Notes: generated by a model from the sequence alone, not told the origin. 6,037 nucleotides of DNA from an uncultured Syntrophomonadaceae bacterium (GCA_944391275.1 CALXSZ010000056.1:1-6037), one strand, 5' to 3'; positions 1 through 4,792 are shown, numbered from the stretch's first letter. Numbers and translations are program-made.

Positions 1-36
1 ACCCCCGTGCAGGTTCAACTCCTGTCGCCCGCACCA
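1..36 (+). tRNA. 3' end of a tRNA gene, probably tRNA-Leu (partial)
   Basis: This is the last part of a tRNA cut by the window start. The T arm is complete: GCAGG (9-13) pairs with CCTGT (21-25, one G-T pair) around the loop TTCAACT (14-20). The 3' acceptor strand CGCCCGC (26-32), discriminator A33 and an encoded CCA (34-36) follow. The A discriminator and the C-rich stretch before the T stem, which looks like the 3' side of a long variable arm, fit a class II tRNA-Leu. Serine tRNAs normally carry G at the discriminator. The anticodon lies outside the window, so the isotype is an inference. Confidence 0.8.
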
Positions 37-69
37 TATTAAAAACCATCTTTTACTTTTATATGAAAC

Positions 70-96
70 GTGTTTCTTTAAACACAAAACTTTTTT
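70..96 (+). terminator. weak terminator-like hairpin after the tRNA
   Basis: GTGTTT (70-75) pairs with AAACAC (80-85) around a CTTT loop. A six-T run (91-96) follows after a five-base gap. The stem is short and AT-rich, and the T run does not abut it, so this is only a candidate for the end of the tRNA transcript. A second weak candidate lies at 116-134: a 4-bp CCTA/TAGG stem followed by five Ts. Confidence 0.25.
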
Positions 97-161
97 CGCG
101 TCTATACCCGGAAAGCCTATTATACTAGGTTTTTCAGGATTTTTCGTTTTTAAAGACGTGA

Positions 162-189
162 CTCTTTGACCCGCTATCGAGTCAAAGAG
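162..189. repeat. 9-bp-arm inverted repeat between tRNA and merR
   Basis: CTCTTTGAC (162-170) and GTCAAAGAG (181-189) are perfect reverse complements around a 10-base loop. No clear T run follows on either strand, so it is a poor textbook terminator, although it lies just past the 3' end of the minus-strand regulator gene. It could be a 3'-end structure for that transcript or a protein-binding palindrome. Confidence 0.5.
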
Positions 190-242
190 AGTCAAGCCTA
201 CTTGAAAAAACCTCTTTACTTTTCATTCCTTAAAACTATGAT

Positions 243-641
243 TCATTTCTCTATTCGGATCAGATTGCTGATATACGGACGATTTCCTGAAAGTACCTCT
301 GAATAAAACGCTTGCTTCCAATCAATATATGTCACGCTGTCTTCTAACTCTTTGATAGACTCCCGCAGAGCTTTCTGTTTTTCCGCGAGCATTTCTTTTC
401 TTTGAGGAATGGTGGATTCCCCTTTCAGACATAACTCTAAGTATTGCTTCATCTCTTGAATACTCATACCGCATTTTTTCAAACAAACCAGATCCTTGAT
501 CCACTTTACGTCATGTTCATCAAAAACCCGCCGGTTATTCTTATCGCGTTTCACATTAGGGACCAAGCCCTCGTTGCAGTAATATTTCAAAGTTTGGTAA
601 GACATATCTGTTTCTCTGCAGACCTGCATCATCGTATACAT
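243..641 (-). CDS. MerR-family transcriptional regulator
   Basis: This 132-residue protein is a DNA-binding, promoter-twisting regulator of the MerR family and probably controls the divergent operon starting at 813. The N-terminal winged helix-turn-helix covers about residues 3-72. It includes the family signature around SYQTLKYYCNEGLVP (14-28), the wing with NNRRVF (35-40) and the GMS turn (58-60) before the third helix. Residues about 78-108 are charged and heptad-like, consistent with the dimerising coiled coil. The short tail ends in YISNLIRIEK, so there is no large ligand-binding domain. Cysteines lie at 8, 22, 53, 57 and 71. C53, in the helix before GMS, falls roughly where AdhR/NmlR-type aldehyde-responsive regulators keep a cysteine; that alignment is from memory. 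The first ATG is chosen because AAGGAGG (657 to 651 on this strand) lies nine bases upstream. Family assignment is firm; the inducer is unknown. Confidence 0.93.
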   Translation of the reverse strand: MYTMMQVCRETDMSYQTLKYYCNEGLVPNVKRDKNNRRVFDEHDVKWIKDLVCLKKCGMSIQEMKQYLELCLKGESTIPQRKEMLAEKQKALRESIKELEDSVTYIDWKQAFYSEVLSGNRPYISNLIRIEK

Positions 642-670
642 CCGATCGTTCCTCCTTTTTATAGAAATTC

Positions 671-697
671 AAAAAATCTTTTCATTTTGAAAAAACC
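671..697 (+). promoter_or_regulatory. A/T-tract UP-element-like stretch upstream of the operon promoter
   Basis: Alternating A6, T-rich and A6 tracts lie immediately upstream of the -35 box at 700. A 7-bp inverted repeat (TTCAAAA at 668-674, TTTTGAA at 685-691) overlaps them. Such tracts can bind the RNA polymerase alpha C-terminal domain or simply be intrinsically curved DNA. The assignment rests on composition and position only. Confidence 0.35.
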
Positions 698-699
698 TC

Positions 700-730
700 T
701 TGACCGGTTGTTACTATCGGAATTTATAAT
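700..730 (+). promoter_or_regulatory. MerR-type promoter with 19-bp spacer driving the EFR1-CMD-ADH-flavodoxin operon
   Basis: A -35 box TTGACC (700-705) and a perfect -10 box TATAAT (725-730) are separated by 19 bp. That is two more than the usual optimum and is the hallmark of promoters activated by MerR-family proteins, which untwist the spacer. An imperfect palindrome fills much of the spacer (704-720, pattern CCG.T.GT.AC.A.CGG). It lies between the divergent regulator gene and the operon, with transcription expected to start near 737. The architecture is directly visible; control by the neighbouring regulator is inference. Confidence 0.75.
704..720. promoter_or_regulatory. candidate MerR operator dyad within the promoter spacer
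   Basis: The 17-base stretch begins CCG and ends CGG and is symmetrical at 12 of the 16 positions around base 712. It starts at the last bases of the -35 box and ends five bases before the -10 box, which is where MerR-family dimers bind. The dyad centre is about 3 bp off the spacer centre, so the exact operator boundaries are uncertain. Confidence 0.5.
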
Positions 731-755
731 CGGTTGTGTAAACCGATCGTTTCAA
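726..755 (-). promoter_or_regulatory. candidate promoter for the merR gene, overlapping the operon promoter
   Basis: Read on the minus strand, TTGAAA (755 to 750) and GATTAT (731 to 726) are separated by 18 bp. They match the consensus at 5 of 6 and 4 of 6 positions. The -10 would sit on top of the operon's -10 box, so one regulator could control both directions. It is the best candidate seen for the regulator gene, but a weak one. Confidence 0.3.
729..747. promoter_or_regulatory. perfect 7-bp-arm palindrome over the operon start point
   Basis: ATCGGTT (729-735) and AACCGAT (741-747) are exact reverse complements around GTGTA. The element covers the end of the -10 box and the expected transcription start. 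This position suits a repressor operator or a second regulator site; an RNA hairpin at the extreme 5' end is less likely. It shares CGGTTGT with the spacer dyad (705-711 and 731-737, 26 bp apart). Confidence 0.5.
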
Positions 756-765
756 TCGGATTGTA

Positions 766-788
766 GCATGGATTTGCACCCCATGCAA
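766..788 (+). promoter_or_regulatory. alternative hairpins in the operon leader
   Basis: GCATGG (766-771) can pair with CCATGC (781-786). Alternatively TTGCA (774-778) can pair with TGCAA (784-788). The two stems share the 3' strand and exclude each other. The 3' strand abuts and partly overlaps an AAGGAGG at 787-793 that has no start codon at normal distance. The real Shine-Dalgarno for the first gene is AGGAG at 801-805. Whether this leader regulates anything is unknown. Confidence 0.3.
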
Positions 789-812
789 GGAGGATTAGAG
801 AGGAGAACTATC

Positions 813-1577
813 ATGTTGTTCTATTTTACAGGTACAGGAAACAGCCTTTATATCGCAAAACAAATTGAGGAACATCCAATTAGCATTCCGCAGGCAATCC
901 ATCGTGATTCTCTGAGTTTCACCGCGGATCAAATCGGAATTGTTGCGCCTATCTACGGACATGAAGCGCCGCCCATTGTAAAAGAATTTATAAAAAAAGC
1001 AGATTTTAATACGGATTATTTTTATCTGATTCTTACCTACGGAAACCGTCACGGCGGAGCCGCAGAACTGGCCAAGCGCATGTGCGAAGACTATGGAATC
1101 AAAGTCAATTATATCAATGTCATTCGGATGGTGGATAATTGGCTGCCTAGCTTTGATATGGCAGAGCAGACGCAGCTCGATAAGAATGTAGAAGGTCAGC
1201 TATCCTCGATTTTAGCCGATATAAAAGACCGGAAACAAATGATCTCTCCTGTCACAGAAGCGGATCGCGCCGCACATCGGGAATTTCTAGAACGAAAGAG
1301 TCGGCTTCCTACAGACGCATGGCAACATCTTTTGCAGATCAAAGAAAACTGCACTGGATGCAGTATCTGCGCAAAAGTATGTCCTTCCGCTTCCATTCGT
1401 CTGGTAAATGGAAAAGCAGCGTATTTTCCCGGAAACTGTCAGACCTGTCTGGCCTGCGTCCATGCTTGTCCTCATAAGGCAATTGGTTTAACCATTCCGG
1501 AGAAAAATCCCAACGCCCGGTATCGGAACGCACATATCTCGTTGCGAGAAATCATCCAGGCCAATCAACAGATTTAA
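813..1577 (+). CDS. EFR1-type flavodoxin/ferredoxin hybrid protein
   Basis: This 254-residue protein is predicted to be a cytosolic electron carrier or small reductase. It has an N-terminal flavodoxin-like domain and a C-terminal ferredoxin module that would hold two [4Fe-4S] clusters. The flavin phosphate loop is FTGTGNS (5-11). Further flavodoxin loops are PIYGHEAPP (46-54) and LTYGNRHGG (74-82). The two cluster motifs are C180, C183, C186, C190 and C209, C212, C215, C219, both in CxxCxxCxxxCP form. Domain order and length match the EFR1 family as I know it. The reading frame stays open upstream to 444, but that part runs through the divergent promoter. The ATG at 813 has AGGAG seven bases upstream and begins exactly at the flavodoxin fold, so it is the chosen start. 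It is the first gene of the operon. The electron donor and acceptor are not known. Confidence 0.92.
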   Translation: MLFYFTGTGNSLYIAKQIEEHPISIPQAIHRDSLSFTADQIGIVAPIYGHEAPPIVKEFIKKADFNTDYFYLILTYGNRHGGAAELAKRMCEDYGIKVNYINVIRMVDNWLPSFDMAEQTQLDKNVEGQLSSILADIKDRKQMISPVTEADRAAHREFLERKSRLPTDAWQHLLQIKENCTGCSICAKVCPSASIRLVNGKAAYFPGNCQTCLACVHACPHKAIGLTIPEKNPNARYRNAHISLREIIQANQQI

Positions 1578-1603
1578 CTTAAATATACAAGGAGGCCCAC
1601 CTT

Positions 1604-2362
1604 ATGGAACCAATGATAAAAGAAAAAATATCTATGCTATTTCAAGGCATATCCAGTAACCTGAGCGCAACAGACCCGGAATGGGTGGAGATCGTCACGG
1701 CTTTTTCGTTAAAGGAAGTTCCAGCTTCTAGTCGACTAACCGAACGAGAACAGATGCTCTGCATCCTGTCTGTACTGCTTGGCTGCCAAGGCATGGGAGA
1801 ATATCGCCATATGCTTCGCGTTGCGCTGAACAAGGGTCTTGAACCTGTGGCCATCAAAGAGACCGTTTATCAGGCTACTGCCTATCTGGGAATCGGACGT
1901 GTCCATGATTTTTTGGAAACAACCAATCTGATTATGGCGCAGTTTGGAATCTCGCTGCCCCTTCCAGCACAAGGTGCAACCCATTTGGATTCCCGGTTTG
2001 AAAAGGGACTTGCTAAGCAGGTTGAATTGTTCGGCGCCGATATGGTCAAGCGACAGACCGACTGTCCACCCTTGCGCCGGAATATCAACCGCTGGTTGGT
2101 AAACAATTGCTTCGGGGACTACTACACCCGTAACGGTCTGAACAATTCGGAACGGGAAATGATCACGTTCTGCTTTTTACTGGCGCAGGGCGGTTGTGAG
2201 AATCAACTCCGCAGACACACGGCGGGAAACATTGGCGTGGGCAACGGTAAAGAAAAATTGTACAGCGTCGTAGAGCAGTGTCTGCCCTACATTGGCTATC
2301 CTCGAAGTTTAAACGCAATGAATATCATTGATGAGGTAGCAAAAAGTTTTGAAAACGAATAA
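1604..2362 (+). CDS. carboxymuconolactone decarboxylase (CMD)-family protein, two-domain
   Basis: This 252-residue, all-helical AhpD/CMD-like protein has two copies of the fold. The first centres on residues 45-103 (LTEREQ, GEYRHML, ALNKG, then YLGIGRVHDF). The second centres on 179-238 (LNNSEREM, ENQLRRHTA, then YIGYPRSLNA). Each copy shows the family pattern of a helix ending in a conserved His (H69, H205) followed by a Y-x-G motif. The AhpD redox pair CxxC is absent: only single cysteines C61 and C198 precede the histidines. A peroxidase-partner role is therefore not supported. AAGGAGG at 1589-1595, eight bases upstream, fixes the start. It lies 26 bases after the EFR1 gene, and its stop overlaps the next gene's Shine-Dalgarno. 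Such proteins often accompany flavodoxins and Fe-ADHs in anaerobes. The substrate is unknown, and true carboxymuconolactone decarboxylation is unlikely without an aromatic pathway nearby. Confidence 0.85.
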   Translation: MEPMIKEKISMLFQGISSNLSATDPEWVEIVTAFSLKEVPASSRLTEREQMLCILSVLLGCQGMGEYRHMLRVALNKGLEPVAIKETVYQATAYLGIGRVHDFLETTNLIMAQFGISLPLPAQGATHLDSRFEKGLAKQVELFGADMVKRQTDCPPLRRNINRWLVNNCFGDYYTRNGLNNSEREMITFCFLLAQGGCENQLRRHTAGNIGVGNGKEKLYSVVEQCLPYIGYPRSLNAMNIIDEVAKSFENE

Positions 2363-2375
2363 GGAGGAAACTATA

Positions 2376-3521
2376 ATGAACAAGTTTACTTTTTCTTATC
2401 CCACAAAGGTGTATTTTGGCGAGGGCGTCGCGGCTGATGCACTGCGTCAGGAACTACCCAAGGTCGGAAAGACGGTTCTGCTGGCCTACGGCGGCGGTTC
2501 GGTGAAGAAGAGCGGAGTCTATGATGAGCTCAAAGAGTTGCTCCTTGCGTCAAACAAGGAGATTGTGGATTTTTCCGGCATTATGCCCAATCCAACTTAT
2601 ACCAAGGTACAGGAAGGTGCCAACCTGGTCAAGGAGCGGCAGGTGGATTTCATTTTGGCTGTGGGAGGCGGGAGTGTTGTGGACTGCTGCAAAGTTATCT
2701 CCGCTCAGGCCATGACGGAGGAAGATATTTGGAGCATGGAATATGAACAAGGAAAATTCCCTACAGCAGGCGTCCCAATGGGCGCAGTGATCACCGTCTC
2801 CGGCACCGGGGCGGAAATGAACGCCGGTGCGGTCATCACCTATGAGGAAAAGCTGTGGAAAGGTCCCATTGTGGGAATTGGCGCTTCCTTTGCCGTTCTT
2901 GACCCGGCTTATACCGCGACGGTTCCACCTCTACAAGTCCTCTCCGGTGCATTCGACACGTTGAGCCATGCGATGGAAACCTATTTTGGCAGTTCCGATG
3001 CGGATAACGTTTCCGATGATGTGGCGCTGGCCATCATGAGAAATACAGTTACCAATATGCGCCGTCTTCTGACAAATATCCATGATATGCAGGCCCGTAG
3101 CAATCTCATGTGGGACTCCGCTATGGCAGAAAATGGGATTTTGAAGGTAGGCCGCCTGACGGATTTTCAGGCGCATCAGATTGAGCATCAGCTGGGCGCT
3201 TACACAGACTGTAATCACGGACAGGGGCTGGCGGTGATCCACCCCGCCTACTACCGCCATATTTTGAAGGATGCTTCAGAAAAATTCACCCGCTTTGCTC
3301 AAGAAGTGTTCGGAAAGGATACGGCGGAAGGCGGTCTGAACGCATTGGCGGCATTCATTCGGGACTGCGGACTTCCCACAAAAATGGAACAGCTCAAATC
3401 CAAAGTGGCGATCACCCCGGAAATTCTTCGTCAGGTGGCAGACACTTGCAATATCATAAAGAGCGGCCCCCGTGAACTGAGTCGAGAAGAGATCTACGAA
3501 ATTCTTTGCGAATGTTTATAA
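2376..3521 (+). CDS. iron-containing alcohol dehydrogenase, YqhD/BDH type
   Basis: This 381-residue cytosolic enzyme is predicted to reduce aldehydes to alcohols with NAD(P)H. The N-terminal nucleotide-binding domain has YGGGSVKKSG (38-47) and the dinucleotide motif GGGSVVD (97-103). The first motif resembles the NADPH-binding GGGS of E. coli YqhD, so NADPH preference is likely but inferred. The helical C-terminal domain carries the metal ligands D194 and H198 (FDTLSHAMETY), H267 (AHQIEH) and H281 (NHGQGLAV). All four are present, so the enzyme should be active with Fe or Zn. Length fits the family. The frame extends upstream to a TTG at 2349, but AAGGAGG at 2361-2367 sits eight bases before ATG 2376 and FTFSYPTKVYFG is the usual family N-terminus, so the ATG is used. 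The Shine-Dalgarno overlaps the previous stop, suggesting coupled translation. Likely substrates are short-chain or reactive aldehydes; butanol dehydrogenase activity is an alternative. Confidence 0.95.
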   Translation: MNKFTFSYPTKVYFGEGVAADALRQELPKVGKTVLLAYGGGSVKKSGVYDELKELLLASNKEIVDFSGIMPNPTYTKVQEGANLVKERQVDFILAVGGGSVVDCCKVISAQAMTEEDIWSMEYEQGKFPTAGVPMGAVITVSGTGAEMNAGAVITYEEKLWKGPIVGIGASFAVLDPAYTATVPPLQVLSGAFDTLSHAMETYFGSSDADNVSDDVALAIMRNTVTNMRRLLTNIHDMQARSNLMWDSAMAENGILKVGRLTDFQAHQIEHQLGAYTDCNHGQGLAVIHPAYYRHILKDASEKFTRFAQEVFGKDTAEGGLNALAAFIRDCGLPTKMEQLKSKVAITPEILRQVADTCNIIKSGPRELSREEIYEILCECL

Positions 3522-3530
3522 GGAGATTCA

Positions 3531-4184
3531 ATGGTGAAACGAAAACGAGGGGGTGTTTTTGTGATTATTTTGGTTGCCGTTGCGGCGCTTCTCTTGGTAG
3601 GATATAACATCTATCGCCATCCCGCTATGTTTCGTCATTTATCCAATGAATCGCTTAGCGGGGAGGAAGTAAAAAACCTTCGGGCAACCATTGCCGCAGC
3701 GGAGGATAAACAGATTCTTGTAGCTTACTTTTCTTACTCTGGGACAACCCGAAATATTGCCACAGCTTTAAGCGAAGAACTCAACGCAGATTTATTTGAA
3801 ATTTTGCCACAGGAAGAATATTCCAATGTCTACACGCAATCGAACCGTGAAATTCGCAATAACGAAAGGCCCGCTCTCTCCGACGCAGTGGAGAATATGG
3901 AAGAATATGATGTAGTGTTTATAGGCTACCCGGTCTGGTGGCACGCGACGCCAGCTCCCATCAATACCTTTTTAGAAAGTTATGATTTAAGCGGAAAGTT
4001 GATTATTCCGTTTTATACCAGCGATGGCAGCGATATTGACGAAACCATGCCCACCTTTTTAGACTCCTGCGAGGGGCTGGCGGTATATGGGGGCAGAAGA
4101 ATCCATGAAACAAGTTCGTTGCAATCATGGTTGGCCGACTTAAATCTCAATTTTACCGGAGAAGAGACTAGCCAAGCACTATAA
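3531..4184 (+). CDS. flavodoxin with N-terminal membrane anchor
   Basis: This 217-residue protein begins with a basic KRKR (3-6) and a hydrophobic segment of about residues 9-24. A linker of roughly 35 residues follows, then a flavodoxin domain (about 62-203). Flavodoxin features are the FMN phosphate loop SYSGTTRN (68-75), the aromatic loop YPVWWHATP (133-141) and the STOP-proximal strand with IIPFYTSDG (158-166). The hydrophobic segment has no lipobox cysteine, no twin arginine and no obvious cleavage site, so it looks like a signal anchor. By the positive-inside rule the flavodoxin domain would face outside the membrane; a cytoplasmic orientation cannot be excluded. AAGGAG at 3520-3525 overlaps the ADH stop, and the ATG is nine bases past that stop, so this is the last gene of the operon. 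It probably carries electrons or acts as an FMN-dependent quinone or electrophile reductase. The partner is unknown. Confidence 0.88.
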   Translation: MVKRKRGGVFVIILVAVAALLLVGYNIYRHPAMFRHLSNESLSGEEVKNLRATIAAAEDKQILVAYFSYSGTTRNIATALSEELNADLFEILPQEEYSNVYTQSNREIRNNERPALSDAVENMEEYDVVFIGYPVWWHATPAPINTFLESYDLSGKLIIPFYTSDGSDIDETMPTFLDSCEGLAVYGGRRIHETSSLQSWLADLNLNFTGEETSQAL

Positions 4185-4394
4185 CAGAGAATCCACGTCT
4201 TCTCGTCGAGGAGCAATGAATTCGCACCATTTGAAGTCAAAAACATTCTAGCAGATGAGCAGATAGAAGACTCATTTGTTCCAAAGATCTCCCTCCGTAA
4301 ACGCACAGGTATTTATCAAACAAAATTACAGGATTTCATTCCAACAGAAATTCAGGATCTCCTGCCACTCACAGGGCAAAAAACGCAACATTAA
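4185..4394 (+). pseudogene. coding-like remnant of an unrecognised gene (69 codons, no start)
   Basis: Directly after the flavodoxin stop, and in the same frame, 69 sense codons run to TAA at 4392. From about 4215 the translation reads like genuine protein (for example NEFAPFEVKNILADE, then ISLRKRTGIYQTKL, then TEIQDLLPL). It has no ATG, GTG or TTG codon and no ribosome-binding site. It therefore looks like the 3' end of a gene whose front part was lost, not an independent small gene. I do not recognise the family. Alternatives are a stop-codon readthrough extension of the flavodoxin, which is unlikely because that fold is already complete, or chance. Confidence 0.35.
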
Positions 4395-4471
4395 ACGGTA
4401 AATGTCGTCGCTATGCTGAAAGGAATGCCGATCAATTTACGACGGTTCGAAAAGAATAGATCGGATCACCG

Positions 4472-4498
4472 TTCCCTGACTCTTAAGGAGTCAGGGAA
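4472..4498. repeat. perfect 11-bp-arm palindrome with five-base loop
   Basis: TTCCCTGACTC (4472-4482) and GAGTCAGGGAA (4488-4498) are exact reverse complements around TTAAG. The stem is GC-rich and very stable, but only TTCTCC follows, so the T tract is poor for an intrinsic terminator. Short stable stems of this shape, followed by GAATTC-like sequence, resemble terminal hairpins of IS200/IS605-family elements. No transposase gene is present here, so this could be a solo end, a miniature element, or a mediocre terminator for the upstream operon. Confidence 0.6.
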
Positions 4499-4538
4499 TT
4501 CTCCCGACACCGCTGGACATTGGCGGAAAAATACCTAA

Positions 4539-4763
4539 ATGATCGGCCACAGAACAAATCCTGCTGACCGCTTGACATCTGTGTTCCTTTTGGAGAGGCT
4601 AACTTTTACATTTTACATTTTATATTCAGAAGATGGCGCGGGCTATTCGGTGGAGGATATAAACGCTACTTTATGAATAAACATAGAACCGTATACTGTC
4701 GCATTCTTGGCGGCTACCAGGGAAACTGCTGCCAATGGACTAATTTCTGTGACGATTGTTTAG
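4539..4763 (+). pseudogene. possible broken gene 3' end with an internal stop, unrecognised
   Basis: One frame is open from ATG 4539 to TGA 4674-4676 and then open again to TAG 4761-4763. Both halves look protein-like: YSEDGAGYSVEDINATL before the TGA, and EPYTVAFLAATRETAANGL then ISVTIV after it. The final TAG lies one base before the stem of a strong terminator, which is what the end of a real gene looks like. I read this as the decayed tail of a gene interrupted by a point-mutation stop, with the upstream boundary unclear (perhaps near 4623, after the TTTTACA repeats). No ribosome-binding site supports the ATG at 4539. The family is not recognised. Confidence 0.35.
4604..4624 (+). repeat. 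three tandem 7-bp units TTTTACA, TTTTACA, TTTTATA
   Basis: Three adjacent 7-base units, with one mismatch in the last, lie between two remnants. This is a short slippage-type repeat. It has no obvious regulatory role. Confidence 0.6.
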
Positions 4764-4792
4764 AAAAAGGCGTCGTATATGACGCCTTTTCT
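4764..4792 (+). terminator. strong intrinsic terminator, potentially bidirectional
   Basis: AAAAGGCGTC (4765-4774) pairs perfectly with GACGCCTTTT (4781-4790) around a six-base loop GTATAT. T-rich sequence (TTTTCT) follows on the plus strand, and the A run at 4764-4768 gives a T run when read on the minus strand. It starts one base after the TAG that ends the remnant at 4763. It would also stop any readthrough from the redox operon before the glycosyltransferase gene. Confidence 0.8.

Noticed and set aside
116..126. TATAAT on the minus strand (complement of ATTATA near 119-124) as a promoter toward the tRNA
   Set aside because: There is no -35 box at a workable distance, and it would transcribe antisense into the tRNA.
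444..812. A 123-codon upstream extension of the EFR1 reading frame
   Set aside because: It overlaps the merR gene on the other strand and the divergent promoter and leader. The flavodoxin fold and a good ribosome-binding site begin at 813.
2349..2375. TTG start giving nine extra residues on the alcohol dehydrogenase
   Set aside because: This stretch contains the Shine-Dalgarno for the ATG at 2376 and adds no family-like residues.
4572..4605. TTGACA at 4572 as a promoter
   Set aside because: No acceptable -10 box lies 16-19 bp downstream. The nearest TAACTT is 22 bp away.
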